The notes: generated by a model not told the origin, from the letters alone. Positions 14,518 through 22,671 are shown, counted from the first letter of the stretch. The stretch: DNA of 24,818 nt from DATGLE01 sp035294325 (GCA_035294325.1 DATGLE010000002.1:1-24818), one strand, 5' to 3'. Numbers and translations are program-made.

Positions 14518-16824
14518 ATGGCAACGGAAGAACGACTACCGCCCGCGTGCGCTTTTGCGCTGTCGGTGTTGGCGGAACGCGACCTGGACCCGGAAGCAGT
14601 CCCGGAAGAGGCTGTGGAGGCAGCCCAGCAGCATATGGCGACATGCCCGCGCTGCGTGAATGCCTCCGCGAATCCCTCTTCATCTACGACAGGGGCCGCG
14701 CCGCGCAAAAAGAAAAAAGTGCGTCGCGTGGCCGAAGCCAGCGATTATTATACAGGCGCGGGTCAGTCCGCTGCTCCCCTGCTTCTCGACGCAGCGCCCC
14801 CCTCCGCAACTGAACAGGAGCCTGAAGGCAGAATACCATCATCCGCCCCTGCCGAAGCGTCATCGCTCGCTGTGGGACCGGCTATTGCCAGCAGCGCCAC
14901 CACCGGCATTATCGACTGCCAGCAGTGCCGCGAGATGCTGCCGGAGTACGCCGAAGCGATGGATAGCGGCCAGAAAGTCGCCCTGCTCTATCCAGAGGTT
15001 CAGGAACACCTGCTCACCTGCGAGTCGGGCTGCCTGGTGCTGCTGGAAATGTTCAGGCAGGAAGCGAAAGCCACGCGCAAGTATCGCCGGCGTCCGGTGC
15101 GCGATCCTTTCAGCGCGATGGGCTGGGCGCTGAGTGGCTTCTTTCGCGGCGGGCAGGTTCCAATGCACCCGATGGCGCTTTCATACGGCGTGCTGATCCT
15201 TATTCTCATCTTTGCCTCGCTGAGCACCTATGCCGGCATCAAGTGGCACGACGCTATTTATCATCCCGTACCTCACCTCCACCTGATCCCCACACCCGAT
15301 GGCATCGGCTTTAGCGATGGCCTGAAAATTTACGATGCCTGCAATGCCGGCAGCTATCACGACAAGCGCCAGGCGATCCAGGCGCTGCAAAAGGGGCAGC
15401 TTGCTCAGGCGGATAAGCTGCTCACCTCCGCCATGAATGCTGTTCAGACGGATACCACGGGCTGTAACGGCGCGGAGGCGGCCATTTATCGCGAGGACCT
15501 GCACGTTCGCCAGTCGGGGCGCCCTTACGGTGTCGTTGTGGTGAGCTTCGATAGCGGCCCCGGCAACGCCGATCCGCAGGGCGGCACGGATCGCCATATC
15601 CTCTACGCCGCCTATACGCAGGAACTGGTCGGCGCCTTCATCGCCCAGCAGCAGTATAATACAACGCAGATGCAGACACCGGGCGCGCCGCTGCTCTATC
15701 TTGTGCTGGCGAATACGACGGGTACCGAATCCGGCGCGCTCCAGATTGCCAACACGATTCCGTCTATGGTCAGGGCCAGCGACCTGCATGCCTTCGGATT
15801 GCTGGCAAGCGGTGCACACCCTCTGCTGGCCGTGCTGGGCCTGGGACCGAGCAGTCTGGTACAGGTCGTGCTGCCGGTGATGTGTCGCGCGGGCGTGCCG
15901 CTGATCGTGCCCACCGCGACGGGCCTCTTCATTATCGACCTGCTCACCCAAACGTCGCTCTATCGCCATTGCACGCCCGGCTTCGCCTTTATCCGCTTCT
16001 CGCCCGATGACGCCAGCCAGAGCGCGCTGGCCGCCAATTATGCCTATACCAAATTACATGTACACAACGCGGCGATCTTCTACGATCCGAGCAACCCATC
16101 GTCCTCGGACTCCGCGCAGAGCTTCAAGGCCAGCTTCCTCAAATACAAACGCACGCATATCGTCGCCCAGGAGACGGCTGTCGCCAGCGGCCTGCTCGAC
16201 GCGAATGGCCGGCCACAGGCTTCGCGCGCCGACCTGCTGGCAGGACTCAACGACGCGCTGCAAGCGAAATCGCACCCCGATCTCATTTTTGCTCCGCTGC
16301 TCACCAACGACGTAATTACGCTGGGGCAGGCCATCGCGCGCCTGCCGCAGAAGCAGCAGCCCATTCTGATGATCGGCGGAGAATTCGTGCAGCCGAGCGC
16401 GTTGCAGAGCCTGGCGCAGTGGGCGCGCCAGCAGCAGCTCTCGCTGCCCCGCGTGTTCGTCTCCCTCTCATCGGCGGCCAGGCCGCCAAGCGATGAGGGC
16501 TGGCAGAAACAGTTCTATGCCAGCTTCTGCACTTCGTTCGCCACCCCGGGAAGCTTCTGTAGCGGCGCTGCGGCGCTGGATCAGGGAGCGCTTTTCTTCG
16601 GGGACGGCATCGAGATCGTCGCCAGGGCCGTAGGCCCGATCAGCGACGCCTCCGCGTTTCCTACGGCGTCGCAGATGGTGCAGCGTATCAGCGCCGAACA
16701 ATTCGCCGGCGTCAGCTGCCCCATCGCGCTGCGCCTGCATGATAACGTGCTGGTCACGAGTACGAAAGTGCTGCCGGTAATCCTCGCCGTGCAGCAGGAT
16801 GGGAGCATCCAGATTGTAGGCTAG
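14518..16824 (+). CDS. Membrane protein: two zinc-finger-like clusters, one TM segment, type I periplasmic-binding-like domain
   Basis: A 768-residue protein of no named family that I recognise. The N-terminus has two anti-sigma-type clusters: HxxxCxxC (His39, Cys43, Cys46) and CxxC...HxxxCxxxC (Cys134, Cys137, His164, Cys168, Cys172), with a basic Pro/Ser/Ala-rich linker between them. One hydrophobic segment spans about 221-243. After a helical stretch (about 270-330), residues from about 338 to the end resemble branched-chain amino-acid-type ligand-binding proteins, with an alternating strand-helix pattern (GVVVVSFDSGPG, HNAAIFYDPSNPSSSDSAQSFKASFLKYK, DLIFAPLLTND). The likely topology is fingers inside and ligand domain outside, a sensor layout. 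GAGG 8 nt before ATG 14518 fixes the start; a TTG at 14497 is less likely. It follows ruvA by 27 nt. Confidence 0.8.
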   Translation: MATEERLPPACAFALSVLAERDLDPEAVPEEAVEAAQQHMATCPRCVNASANPSSSTTGAAPRKKKKVRRVAEASDYYTGAGQSAAPLLLDAAPPSATEQEPEGRIPSSAPAEASSLAVGPAIASSATTGIIDCQQCREMLPEYAEAMDSGQKVALLYPEVQEHLLTCESGCLVLLEMFRQEAKATRKYRRRPVRDPFSAMGWALSGFFRGGQVPMHPMALSYGVLILILIFASLSTYAGIKWHDAIYHPVPHLHLIPTPDGIGFSDGLKIYDACNAGSYHDKRQAIQALQKGQLAQADKLLTSAMNAVQTDTTGCNGAEAAIYREDLHVRQSGRPYGVVVVSFDSGPGNADPQGGTDRHILYAAYTQELVGAFIAQQQYNTTQMQTPGAPLLYLVLANTTGTESGALQIANTIPSMVRASDLHAFGLLASGAHPLLAVLGLGPSSLVQVVLPVMCRAGVPLIVPTATGLFIIDLLTQTSLYRHCTPGFAFIRFSPDDASQSALAANYAYTKLHVHNAAIFYDPSNPSSSDSAQSFKASFLKYKRTHIVAQETAVASGLLDANGRPQASRADLLAGLNDALQAKSHPDLIFAPLLTNDVITLGQAIARLPQKQQPILMIGGEFVQPSALQSLAQWARQQQLSLPRVFVSLSSAARPPSDEGWQKQFYASFCTSFATPGSFCSGAAALDQGALFFGDGIEIVARAVGPISDASAFPTASQMVQRISAEQFAGVSCPIALRLHDNVLVTSTKVLPVILAVQQDGSIQIVG

Positions 16825-16866
16825 TTTCAATCGCGATGATGCGAGAACAGGTGCTGCGAGTATGGA

Positions 16867-17892
16867 CTAGGGTGATTTAAGATGGTCCCAGCTGCGCACT
16901 GGCAGCGCTTCCTCGCGACCATCGGGATAAACGAGCCGCATACCAGCCCCGGCGGGCAGAATCGTGCCGATGGCGGTTACAGGCGTGCCAGTGGCTGCCT
17001 GGACGGCCTCTATGACCTCGCGCTCATGGCCGGGAGCAGCGGTAAAAAGAAGCTCGTAGTCCTCGCCGCCATGCAGGGCAAAGTCGAGAGGATCACGCCC
17101 CACGCTCGCGGCTACTGCTCGCATCGCCGGTGAGAGCGGCAGGCGCCCCGTTTCGATGCGCGCGCCGGTATTGCTGCGCTCGCAGATATGGCCGAGATCA
17201 CCGCTCAGGCCATCGCTGATATCGATCATCGCGGTGACGATCCCTGGAGCCAGGCCAGCGAGCGTGCGTCCTTCAAGGACGCGCGGGCGCGGCGTGCGAT
17301 GGCGCGCCCGCACCGCCTCCTGCGCATCCCGTGGATAGCGCTGATCCGGGTGCAGCAGCGTAAATAAGCCCGCCGCCGAGTCGCCGGGCGAGCCGGTGAC
17401 GAAGACGATGTCACCCACATGCGCACCCGAGCGCGTCAGCGCATGGCCGCGCGCGACAGTGCCGAGCAGGGTAATATCGATCACCAGTTGCTCACTCCTG
17501 CCCGCTCCGGCGACGTTGCCACCGACCAGCGCCGTCGCATAGCGCTCAGCCTCCTGGCGCAGCCCGGCATAGATGCCATCCAGCACGGCCACGGGGAGCC
17601 GCTTCGGCAGGATGAGCGAAACCAGGGCGTAGCGCGGCTCGCCACCCATCGCGGCAATATCGCTCAGATTGATTGCCAGCGCCTTGCGTCCAATCTCCTC
17701 GGGGCTGGAGGTTTGCAGCGTAAAGTGCACGCCCTCCACCTGGCTATCGCAGGTCGCCAGCAGCCAGTTGTCGCCGCCGATATCAAGTATGGCACAATCA
17801 TCGCCCACGCCCAGCGCGACATCCCCGCGCGTCGCAAGGTTGCCGGTGAGGCGCGCGATCAGCTCAAACTCGCCCAATCCCGGGTTATTCAT
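16867..17892 (-). CDS. thiL: Thiamine-monophosphate kinase
   Basis: The 341-residue enzyme phosphorylates thiamine monophosphate to the active diphosphate. It has the PurM/ThiL-type fold and the expected motifs: GEFELIARL at the start, GVGDDCAIL (Asp31, Asp32), TCDSQVEGVHF (Asp49, Glu53), AINLSDIAAMGGEP, and MIDISDGLSGDLGHICERS. Length is normal. Its ATG overlaps the acetyltransferase stop codon by 1 nt (TGATG), so translation is probably coupled. No other thiamine gene lies in the window. It converges on the sensor gene with only 42 nt between the stop codons. Confidence 0.95.
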   Translation of the reverse strand: MNNPGLGEFELIARLTGNLATRGDVALGVGDDCAILDIGGDNWLLATCDSQVEGVHFTLQTSSPEEIGRKALAINLSDIAAMGGEPRYALVSLILPKRLPVAVLDGIYAGLRQEAERYATALVGGNVAGAGRSEQLVIDITLLGTVARGHALTRSGAHVGDIVFVTGSPGDSAAGLFTLLHPDQRYPRDAQEAVRARHRTPRPRVLEGRTLAGLAPGIVTAMIDISDGLSGDLGHICERSNTGARIETGRLPLSPAMRAVAASVGRDPLDFALHGGEDYELLFTAAPGHEREVIEAVQAATGTPVTAIGTILPAGAGMRLVYPDGREEALPVRSWDHLKSP

Positions 17893-18830
17893 CAGGCATC
17901 CTGTCCCGTTATCATGCGCTCGGCTTCGATATAGGTCGGCCCGGTTTCGATGAAGCCGAGCCGGTAATAGAGGCTCACGGCAGGAATGCCGAGCGTTACA
18001 TAGAGGATCACCGTGGGATATCCCAGTTCGCGCAGTCTGCGCATGGCTTTGACGGCAAGGAACTGGCCCAGGCCGACATGGCGAAAAGAAGGAGCCACGG
18101 CCATATGGCGAATGCGCGGCACACCCCGCTCCAGGTGTACCAGGATTGCCCCGGCCAGGTGAAATCTGTCCAGGCTATGCTCGACCACGTAGCAGCTTTC
18201 CGGTATAAACGGACCGGAGCGCCCCTCCTGAATGGAGCGCACTTCGGAACGCCAGCCGGCTACATCAGGGTGCAGGTTATCGGGGCCGCCGGCATAAGCG
18301 CGCTGGAGCAGCGTACCAACCTGCTCACCGTCATCGGGCAGCATCTGTCGCACGCGCAGCGAAGCGGGCAGCGGGAAAAGTGGAACCGCCAGGTTTGTAG
18401 AAGCCGTCATGCCGGTACGGCGGCGCAGTTCCTGAAAACCGGCAGCGGCAAACGAGGCGATGTAGGCAGCGGGATAGGTTGCTTTGAGATGACGCACGCC
18501 GAGCGCGGCTGAACGCACCAGCGCCTCCGCCACGACCTGCGCCGCGACGCTGCCGCCCGCTTCCGGCAGCAGCACAAGGCCATCCAGTTCGGCTGTATCT
18601 CCATTGGAGAAAAATCGCAACCGGCCAAGCGGAGTGTCATCGCGCCAGAGCAAGTAGCGCTGAGATTGCAGTTCCGGGGTCTCTTCTTTGTAGCGCGCGA
18701 TTTGCGCGTCCTCTGGCTCAAACGATACCTGATCGGCGCTGCGACGCGTGACCGAAACCCAGATCGCCGCATCTTCAGGTCCGGCTGGTCTCCATTCTAC
18801 GGTATTACGCATGGCTTCCGGGTCCAGCAT
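17892..18830 (-). CDS. Tandem-GNAT N-acetyltransferase
   Basis: The 312-residue protein contains two GNAT-like halves. Residues about 10-135 are the weaker one. Residues about 165-305 are the clear one, with IRHMAVAPSFRHVGLGQFLAVKAMRRLRELG as the acetyl-CoA loop (the usual Q/RxxGxG is RHVGLG) and VSLYYRLGFIETG at the end. The substrate is unknown. AGGAGGG 7 nt before ATG 18830 fixes the start. Overlap with thiL suggests shared expression rather than a role in thiamine synthesis. A promoter-like TTGTGG-17-TATACT and a 28-bp inverted repeat lie upstream. Confidence 0.88.
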   Translation of the reverse strand: MLDPEAMRNTVEWRPAGPEDAAIWVSVTRRSADQVSFEPEDAQIARYKEETPELQSQRYLLWRDDTPLGRLRFFSNGDTAELDGLVLLPEAGGSVAAQVVAEALVRSAALGVRHLKATYPAAYIASFAAAGFQELRRRTGMTASTNLAVPLFPLPASLRVRQMLPDDGEQVGTLLQRAYAGGPDNLHPDVAGWRSEVRSIQEGRSGPFIPESCYVVEHSLDRFHLAGAILVHLERGVPRIRHMAVAPSFRHVGLGQFLAVKAMRRLRELGYPTVILYVTLGIPAVSLYYRLGFIETGPTYIEAERMITGQDA

Positions 18831-18857
18831 AACATTCCCTCCTGGCTCACCATTGGT

Positions 18858-18931
18858 ATGTCATCCTGAGCGGCAGCGAAGGATCCGATTCGGGGGATGC
18901 GCAGATCCTTCGCTGCCGCTCAGGATGACAT
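18858..18931. repeat. 28-bp perfect inverted repeat in the leader of the GNAT-thiL operon
   Basis: Arms 18858-18885 and 18904-18931 match exactly over 28 bp around an 18-nt loop. Each arm holds TCATCCTGAG...CAGCGAAGGATC, the sequence also found in part near 2861 and 11427. It lies between the likely promoter and the start codon, so it should form a strong hairpin in the mRNA leader. Confidence 0.95.
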
Positions 18932-18974
18932 GACTGAACCTAGTCGTTACATCTCATTATCTATCTGTACAGGC

Positions 18975-19003
18975 AGTATACAGGAGACAGCGCACAGCCA
19001 CAA
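18975..19003 (-). promoter_or_regulatory. Putative promoter of the GNAT-thiL operon
   Basis: On the minus strand TTGTGG (18998-19003) and TATACT (18975-18980) are 17 nt apart. The -10 is identical to those before iclR, the MetE-like gene and the LamG-like gene. Confidence 0.5.
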
Positions 19004-19045
19004 GAGGACGCCTGGATATTGAAAGCTTCCAGGTTTTCAGATGGC

Positions 19046-20092
19046 TTAAAGCCGCCATACCTTTACATCGGTAAATATCGCCTCTGTATTATCGCTATTG
19101 GAGGAGTTATTGCTAGCACCATCGACAACAAAGCCCAGCAATCCATGACTATATTTGCTATCATGAATGCTATCGATTTTTACCCCATTCACATAAAACT
19201 CGATAAGAGGGCCATTGGCGACAACCGCGAGCACATAGGTATCTCCCTGACCGCTGTGAATAGGATCTCCCTCGGTAGGATGGCCTTGTAGATCTACCGG
19301 ATGACCATTATCTGTTCTGCTAATAGTATAGTTGCCGGTGTGGTCAATGGAGAATATATAGGCGTCGGGTTGATTGTCTGCGGTGTTGGTGTAGCGAAAG
19401 ATAAATCCTCCGGCGCTCCCCATGGTTAGCCGAACATGCACTTGTAACGCAAAATTGGTGAAATCGTCGTTATCATCGCGGCAAGAATTATAAGGTGTGC
19501 CCGCATATATCGCCTTCACATGATAACCATCGGTGGAAAAGATACAACCACCACTTCCATTCCATGTGTGAGGATTGTTATTCATCAGATTCAGCAGTGA
19601 ATCGCTGAATCTCAGAGTTCCTCCGTATGGGTTGGGCGCATTTATATCAACGGAGGGAAGAGCCACAGGCGCTTTTCCTGATGTTTGTTGCGCAGACTGC
19701 GCTGCGGCATTAGTCGCTGTGACACCGGGCGTACCTGCTAAGTTTGTAGGTACAGCGGAAGGAGGCTTATTGGCAAGGGAATGATTACTTACCAGAGCGG
19801 GTAAAGCTACCAGGATCACGAGCACCAGCGATGTTAACGCGCTCCATATTACTAATCTTTTTCGGTACTTTACACCGTGCCATAGCCGTGAAAGAGATTT
19901 TTGAAATGTCTGGATAATGGCACAAATAATTGTCAACAAGCCTCCTATAGCTCCTGCAATAATGAGGATCTCAAGCGGCAATAAGCCCAGGAGGTAGAGA
20001 ATAAGACCTCCAATGCATAAAAAAAGCGCTGTCAGAAGCGAAAACAGAATTAAACTTGCCGTTTTGGGATCAAGCGATTGCTGATTGTTCAT
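19046..20092 (-). CDS. Membrane-anchored LamG/DUF1080-like (concanavalin-type) protein
   Basis: The 348-residue protein has two closely spaced hydrophobic segments near the N-terminus (about 12-60), a basic cytoplasmic stretch (QKSLSRLWHGVKYRKRL) and a third segment at about 82-105. A Ser/Thr/Pro/Ala-rich linker follows to about 150, then a C-terminal domain (about 155-348) with the beta-sandwich look of 3-keto-disaccharide hydrolase/LamG-like domains: GGFIFRYTNTADNQPDAYIFSID, YVLAVVANGPLIEFYVNGVKI, GLLGFVVDG, AIFTDVKVW. The domain should face outside and may bind a glycan; no catalytic residues can be assigned. AGGAGG 8 nt before the ATG supports the start. The gene is AT-richer than its neighbours, which could mark horizontal transfer or a lineage-specific gene. 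Confidence 0.75.
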   Translation of the reverse strand: MNNQQSLDPKTASLILFSLLTALFLCIGGLILYLLGLLPLEILIIAGAIGGLLTIICAIIQTFQKSLSRLWHGVKYRKRLVIWSALTSLVLVILVALPALVSNHSLANKPPSAVPTNLAGTPGVTATNAAAQSAQQTSGKAPVALPSVDINAPNPYGGTLRFSDSLLNLMNNNPHTWNGSGGCIFSTDGYHVKAIYAGTPYNSCRDDNDDFTNFALQVHVRLTMGSAGGFIFRYTNTADNQPDAYIFSIDHTGNYTISRTDNGHPVDLQGHPTEGDPIHSGQGDTYVLAVVANGPLIEFYVNGVKIDSIHDSKYSHGLLGFVVDGASNNSSNSDNTEAIFTDVKVWRL

Positions 20093-20138
20093 TTACTTGC
20101 CTCCTCATACTTTTGTATATAAATAGCTTATAGGCGTG

Positions 20139-20167
20139 AGTATATCATAGAATGAATAAAAATGTAA
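20139..20167 (-). promoter_or_regulatory. Putative promoter of the LamG-like gene
   Basis: On the minus strand TTACAT (20162-20167) and TATACT (20139-20144) are 17 nt apart, about 50 nt before the start codon, in an AT-rich stretch. Confidence 0.55.
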
Positions 20168-20213
20168 TAACCTCTGATTATGTTTCAGGTACAATTGAGG
20201 CCAATGTTGAAAA

Positions 20214-20243
20214 AGAGGTCAGCTATTGACGGCCTCTCTTTTT
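20214..20243. terminator. Bidirectional terminator-like hairpin in the leader of the MBL gene
   Basis: AGAGGTC (20214-20220) pairs with GGCCTCT (20231-20237), 7 bp with one G-T pair and a 10-nt loop. It is followed by CTTTTT on the plus strand and preceded by an A-tract that gives T's on the minus strand. It lies between divergent genes, with no gene upstream that it would obviously end, so it may insulate them or attenuate the downstream hydrolase gene. Confidence 0.6.
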
Positions 20244-20342
20244 GCTGCTATGCTTTTCCCTGCTGCGGAGGGGATAGAAGGGATACAAGCTTGATCCCTG
20301 TTTCGGTCCATTTCGTGTTTTAGCTAGAAAGGACACATTTAT

Positions 20343-21068
20343 ATGGCATCCAACACCTCCGGTCCCCAGCGACTCTATCTCATGCAGGTAGCAACCGCCC
20401 CTGGCTCAAATACGCCGTTTCCCTGCTATTATATTCGGACCGGCGACGGTCACAACATCCTGATCGACACTGGCTTTCCCGCCGACTTCCAGCCGCCGAC
20501 CAATAGACCGGGGCCGCCCCTACAAATGGGCAGCAACGTCATGGAGCAACTGAAGCAGATCGGTGTGCAGCCCGGCGATATCGATATGCTCATCTGTACA
20601 CACTTCGACGGCGACCACGCAGGCAACCTCGCAGCCTTTCCCAATGCTCAGCTTATCGCTCAGCGCCTGCTCTATGAAACCGCCCGCAGCGGATACCAGC
20701 GCTTCGCACCAATGCGTTCACAGTGGGATCAGCCAGCCTCACGCTACCGCTTGATCGATGGCGATACCGAACTGCTTCCCGGCCTCGACCTCATTGAGAC
20801 GAGCGGCCATGTCCCCGGCCATCAATCGGTCCTTGTGCGCCTGCCGCACACCGGCACGGTGCTTCTCACTATCGACGCCGTTACCGTAGAGAGCAACTTC
20901 ACCCCGGACCGGGAGGGCAGTCCTATGGATGCCGACGCAGCGGGCGCCATCGCCAGCACACAAAAACTGCTCGATCTGGCCCGGCGCGAGCATGTCTCTC
21001 TGATCATCTTCGGACACGACGGCCAGCAGTGGTCATCGCTCAAAAAACTCCCCGAATATTATGACTGA
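20343..21068 (+). CDS. Metallo-beta-lactamase-fold hydrolase, lactonase-like
   Basis: The 241-residue enzyme has the MBL layout: ILIDTGFP (Asp42), CTHFDGDHAGNL, SGHVPGHQSVLV (His156, His160), TIDAV (Asp178) and IIFGHD (His225). The metal motif is HxDxDH (His87, Asp89, Asp91, His92), where most family members have HxHxDH. This form occurs in part of the lactonase-like and related MBL hydrolases. Overall similarity is to the N-acyl-homoserine-lactonase-type branch, but no substrate can be assigned. It has no signal peptide and is probably cytoplasmic. AAAGGA 9 nt upstream fits the start. Confidence 0.85.
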   Translation: MASNTSGPQRLYLMQVATAPGSNTPFPCYYIRTGDGHNILIDTGFPADFQPPTNRPGPPLQMGSNVMEQLKQIGVQPGDIDMLICTHFDGDHAGNLAAFPNAQLIAQRLLYETARSGYQRFAPMRSQWDQPASRYRLIDGDTELLPGLDLIETSGHVPGHQSVLVRLPHTGTVLLTIDAVTVESNFTPDREGSPMDADAAGAIASTQKLLDLARREHVSLIIFGHDGQQWSSLKKLPEYYD

Positions 21069-21429
21069 TCGCGTTCGAAGAGAACCCTGGAGTTCATAGA
21101 AACCCATCTGAATTGACAGCTTGAGCTATTGCTGCTATGCTCTGCTGCGGTGAGGGATGAACATTGGCAACCAAATAGGGATAATGGGATGTTGTAGGGG
21201 CGCTGCGCCGCCGAGGACGTGCAAACCCGGTGGAACGGTCCCGGCGCAAGCCCGCCCGGAATTTCCTGCACCCATCATGGACGAATAGGCTACGGCGGGC
21301 TTGCGCCGCGGACGTGTCACGGTGCGTTGCCCTTCACGGCGGCGCAGCGCCCCTACAGCAATTGCATCGTCTCTTTACCTTCATAATCGCACAGCTACGT
21401 ATTAAGATAACATTCTCACGGCAGGGAGT
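21069..21429. other. Intergenic region between the MBL and ABM-like genes
   Basis: 361 bp without a supported gene. It holds the nested inverted repeat 21193-21357. A short sequence near 21127 (TTGCTGCTATGCT...CTGCTGCGG) also occurs upstream of the MBL gene near 20242. Confidence 0.65.
21193..21357. mobile_element. Nested inverted-repeat (MITE-like) element
   Basis: Outer arms 21193-21213 and 21337-21357 match perfectly over 21 bp and begin TGTAGGGGCGCTGCGCC. Inner arms 21242-21256 and 21294-21308 match over 15 bp (CGGCGCAAGCCCGCC). It encodes nothing plausible and shares its TGTAGGGGCG end and left flank (ATGGGATG) with the fold-back element at 10432-10658. Confidence 0.75.
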
Positions 21430-22095
21430 ATGGAATTACTGGTAGCCACGCTGGCGTATACTGCCTCCGGCAGAGATGCTGATGTTCTGGCACGCATACG
21501 CCTTATCACTGATACAATCCGCCACGCGCCGGGACTCGTTACGTCCCGTTTTTATCGCAGCCGGGGCAACAACATGTATTACCTCATGCTGACGACCTGG
21601 GAAGATGAGGAGAGCTGGCAGCGGGCAAAAGAGCGTCACAATCCCAAGCACCTGCTGCTGGAGTCAGCTTCGGAGATGCTGGCAGCCTCGCCCGAGCAGT
21701 GGCTGATGAGCTATCTGTGGGGCTACAGCCGCCCCTCGGCCACACCCGTTGTCGCGGCTGCGCACCTCGCCAGCATTCGCCCGGACCGCGTTGAGTTCGC
21801 GCAGCGCGGCTGGATCGAGGGGCTGCGCCGTCCATCCGTGCAGCAAACGCTGGCCTTTGCCTTCCTGGCGCGCGGAATGAACGAAAAGAGCGCCGCCGGA
21901 AACGCGTCCTCGGGTGAGGATGCGGCGGAGAGCGGCACCACCTTCTACCAGCGGGGGAATATCCTGCTGAACCTCTTCAACTGGGCGAGCGAAATCGAGC
22001 GCGAGGATTTCTATACCGACCCCGGCTACCAGACCATCAGCAAATTCGTCAATAGCGTCGGCGTGGTGCGTATTCTCCCCCTGGAGCCTCTTTAA
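21430..22095 (+). CDS. ABM-like (dimeric alpha-beta barrel) domain protein
   Basis: The 221-residue protein starts with a ferredoxin-like region (about 1-75: LLVATLAYTASGRDADVLARIRLITDTIRHAPGLVTSRFYRS...YYLMLTTWEDEESWQRAK) that resembles the antibiotic-biosynthesis-monooxygenase/heme-degrading family. The remaining 140 residues show no motif I can name. The monooxygenase label describes a fold; many members have no oxygenase activity, and no key residue can be assigned. The ribosome site is CAGGGAG just before ATG 21430. A hairpin and T-tract follow the stop codon. Confidence 0.6.
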   Translation: MELLVATLAYTASGRDADVLARIRLITDTIRHAPGLVTSRFYRSRGNNMYYLMLTTWEDEESWQRAKERHNPKHLLLESASEMLAASPEQWLMSYLWGYSRPSATPVVAAAHLASIRPDRVEFAQRGWIEGLRRPSVQQTLAFAFLARGMNEKSAAGNASSGEDAAESGTTFYQRGNILLNLFNWASEIEREDFYTDPGYQTISKFVNSVGVVRILPLEPL

Positions 22096-22111
22096 CGACG
22101 AGGGGGGCACA

Positions 22112-22160
22112 GGGGAACTGCGTTCCCCCGCCGGGGCGCAGGGTATCCTCGCAAACTTTT
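22112..22160 (+). terminator. Possible terminator region after the ABM-like gene
   Basis: GGGGAAC-TGC-GTTCCCC (22112-22128) is a 7-bp perfect hairpin with the same TGC loop as the bipartite element at 11971. A run of six T's follows about 28 nt later (from 22157), which is farther than in a typical intrinsic terminator. Confidence 0.35.
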
Positions 22161-22176
22161 TTAACATCAAAACTTC

Positions 22177-22590
22177 TTAAAACGACGAGGTTTCGGCCAC
22201 GGGCCGGTCATAATACTTTTTCAATTCCGCCTGCAAAAACAGCTTATCCGACCACATCGCCCTGGTAAATGTGTGATACTCCCCATCGCACAGGGGCTCA
22301 GGCGCCCGGCATCTCAGGTGCTCGTTGAGCCTGAAACGAATAGTATCATCCACAACCTCTACCCAGATATGGCGTCCCGTGGTGGACGTTCCCCACCGCA
22401 GCAGGATCATCGAATCATATTCTTCAAACTTCCCCCGCCCCTTGAGCAGATTTTTATTGATTCCCTGGAGCATCTCCGCAAGGCCGCTTTCGCGGAAGAT
22501 ACGCTTCGCATTCTCGAACCGCGCTTCACGCACCTGCGCTTCGGCAGTCTGCTCCGCCTGCCGTTGCTCCTGTTCTCGCTTCGTTGTCAT
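22177..22590 (-). CDS. Hypothetical protein with N-terminal coiled coil
   Basis: I do not recognise the 137-residue product. The first 35 residues are highly charged and probably form a coiled coil (KREQEQRQAEQTAEAQVREARFENAKRI). The remainder looks globular, with alternating strands (SMILLRWGTSTTGRHIWVEVVDDTIRFRLN) and aromatic residues near the end. No signal peptide or membrane segment is visible. GAAAGG about 8 nt before the ATG and a consistent codon pattern support it as a real gene. It converges on the ABM-like gene and follows the GGDEF gene's 3' end by about 80 nt in the same orientation. Confidence 0.65.
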   Translation of the reverse strand: MTTKREQEQRQAEQTAEAQVREARFENAKRIFRESGLAEMLQGINKNLLKGRGKFEEYDSMILLRWGTSTTGRHIWVEVVDDTIRFRLNEHLRCRAPEPLCDGEYHTFTRAMWSDKLFLQAELKKYYDRPVAETSSF

Positions 22591-22671
22591 CGCAGCCTTT
22601 CAATCCGAGATATTTTTATAATGGCTCTCATTGACTGAATAGTATTATTATACCATCATGGCCGGCAATAG

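Noticed and set aside
13897..16824. ruvB expected after ruvA
   Set aside because: The gene following ruvA has no AAA+ motifs, so ruvB is not in the window.
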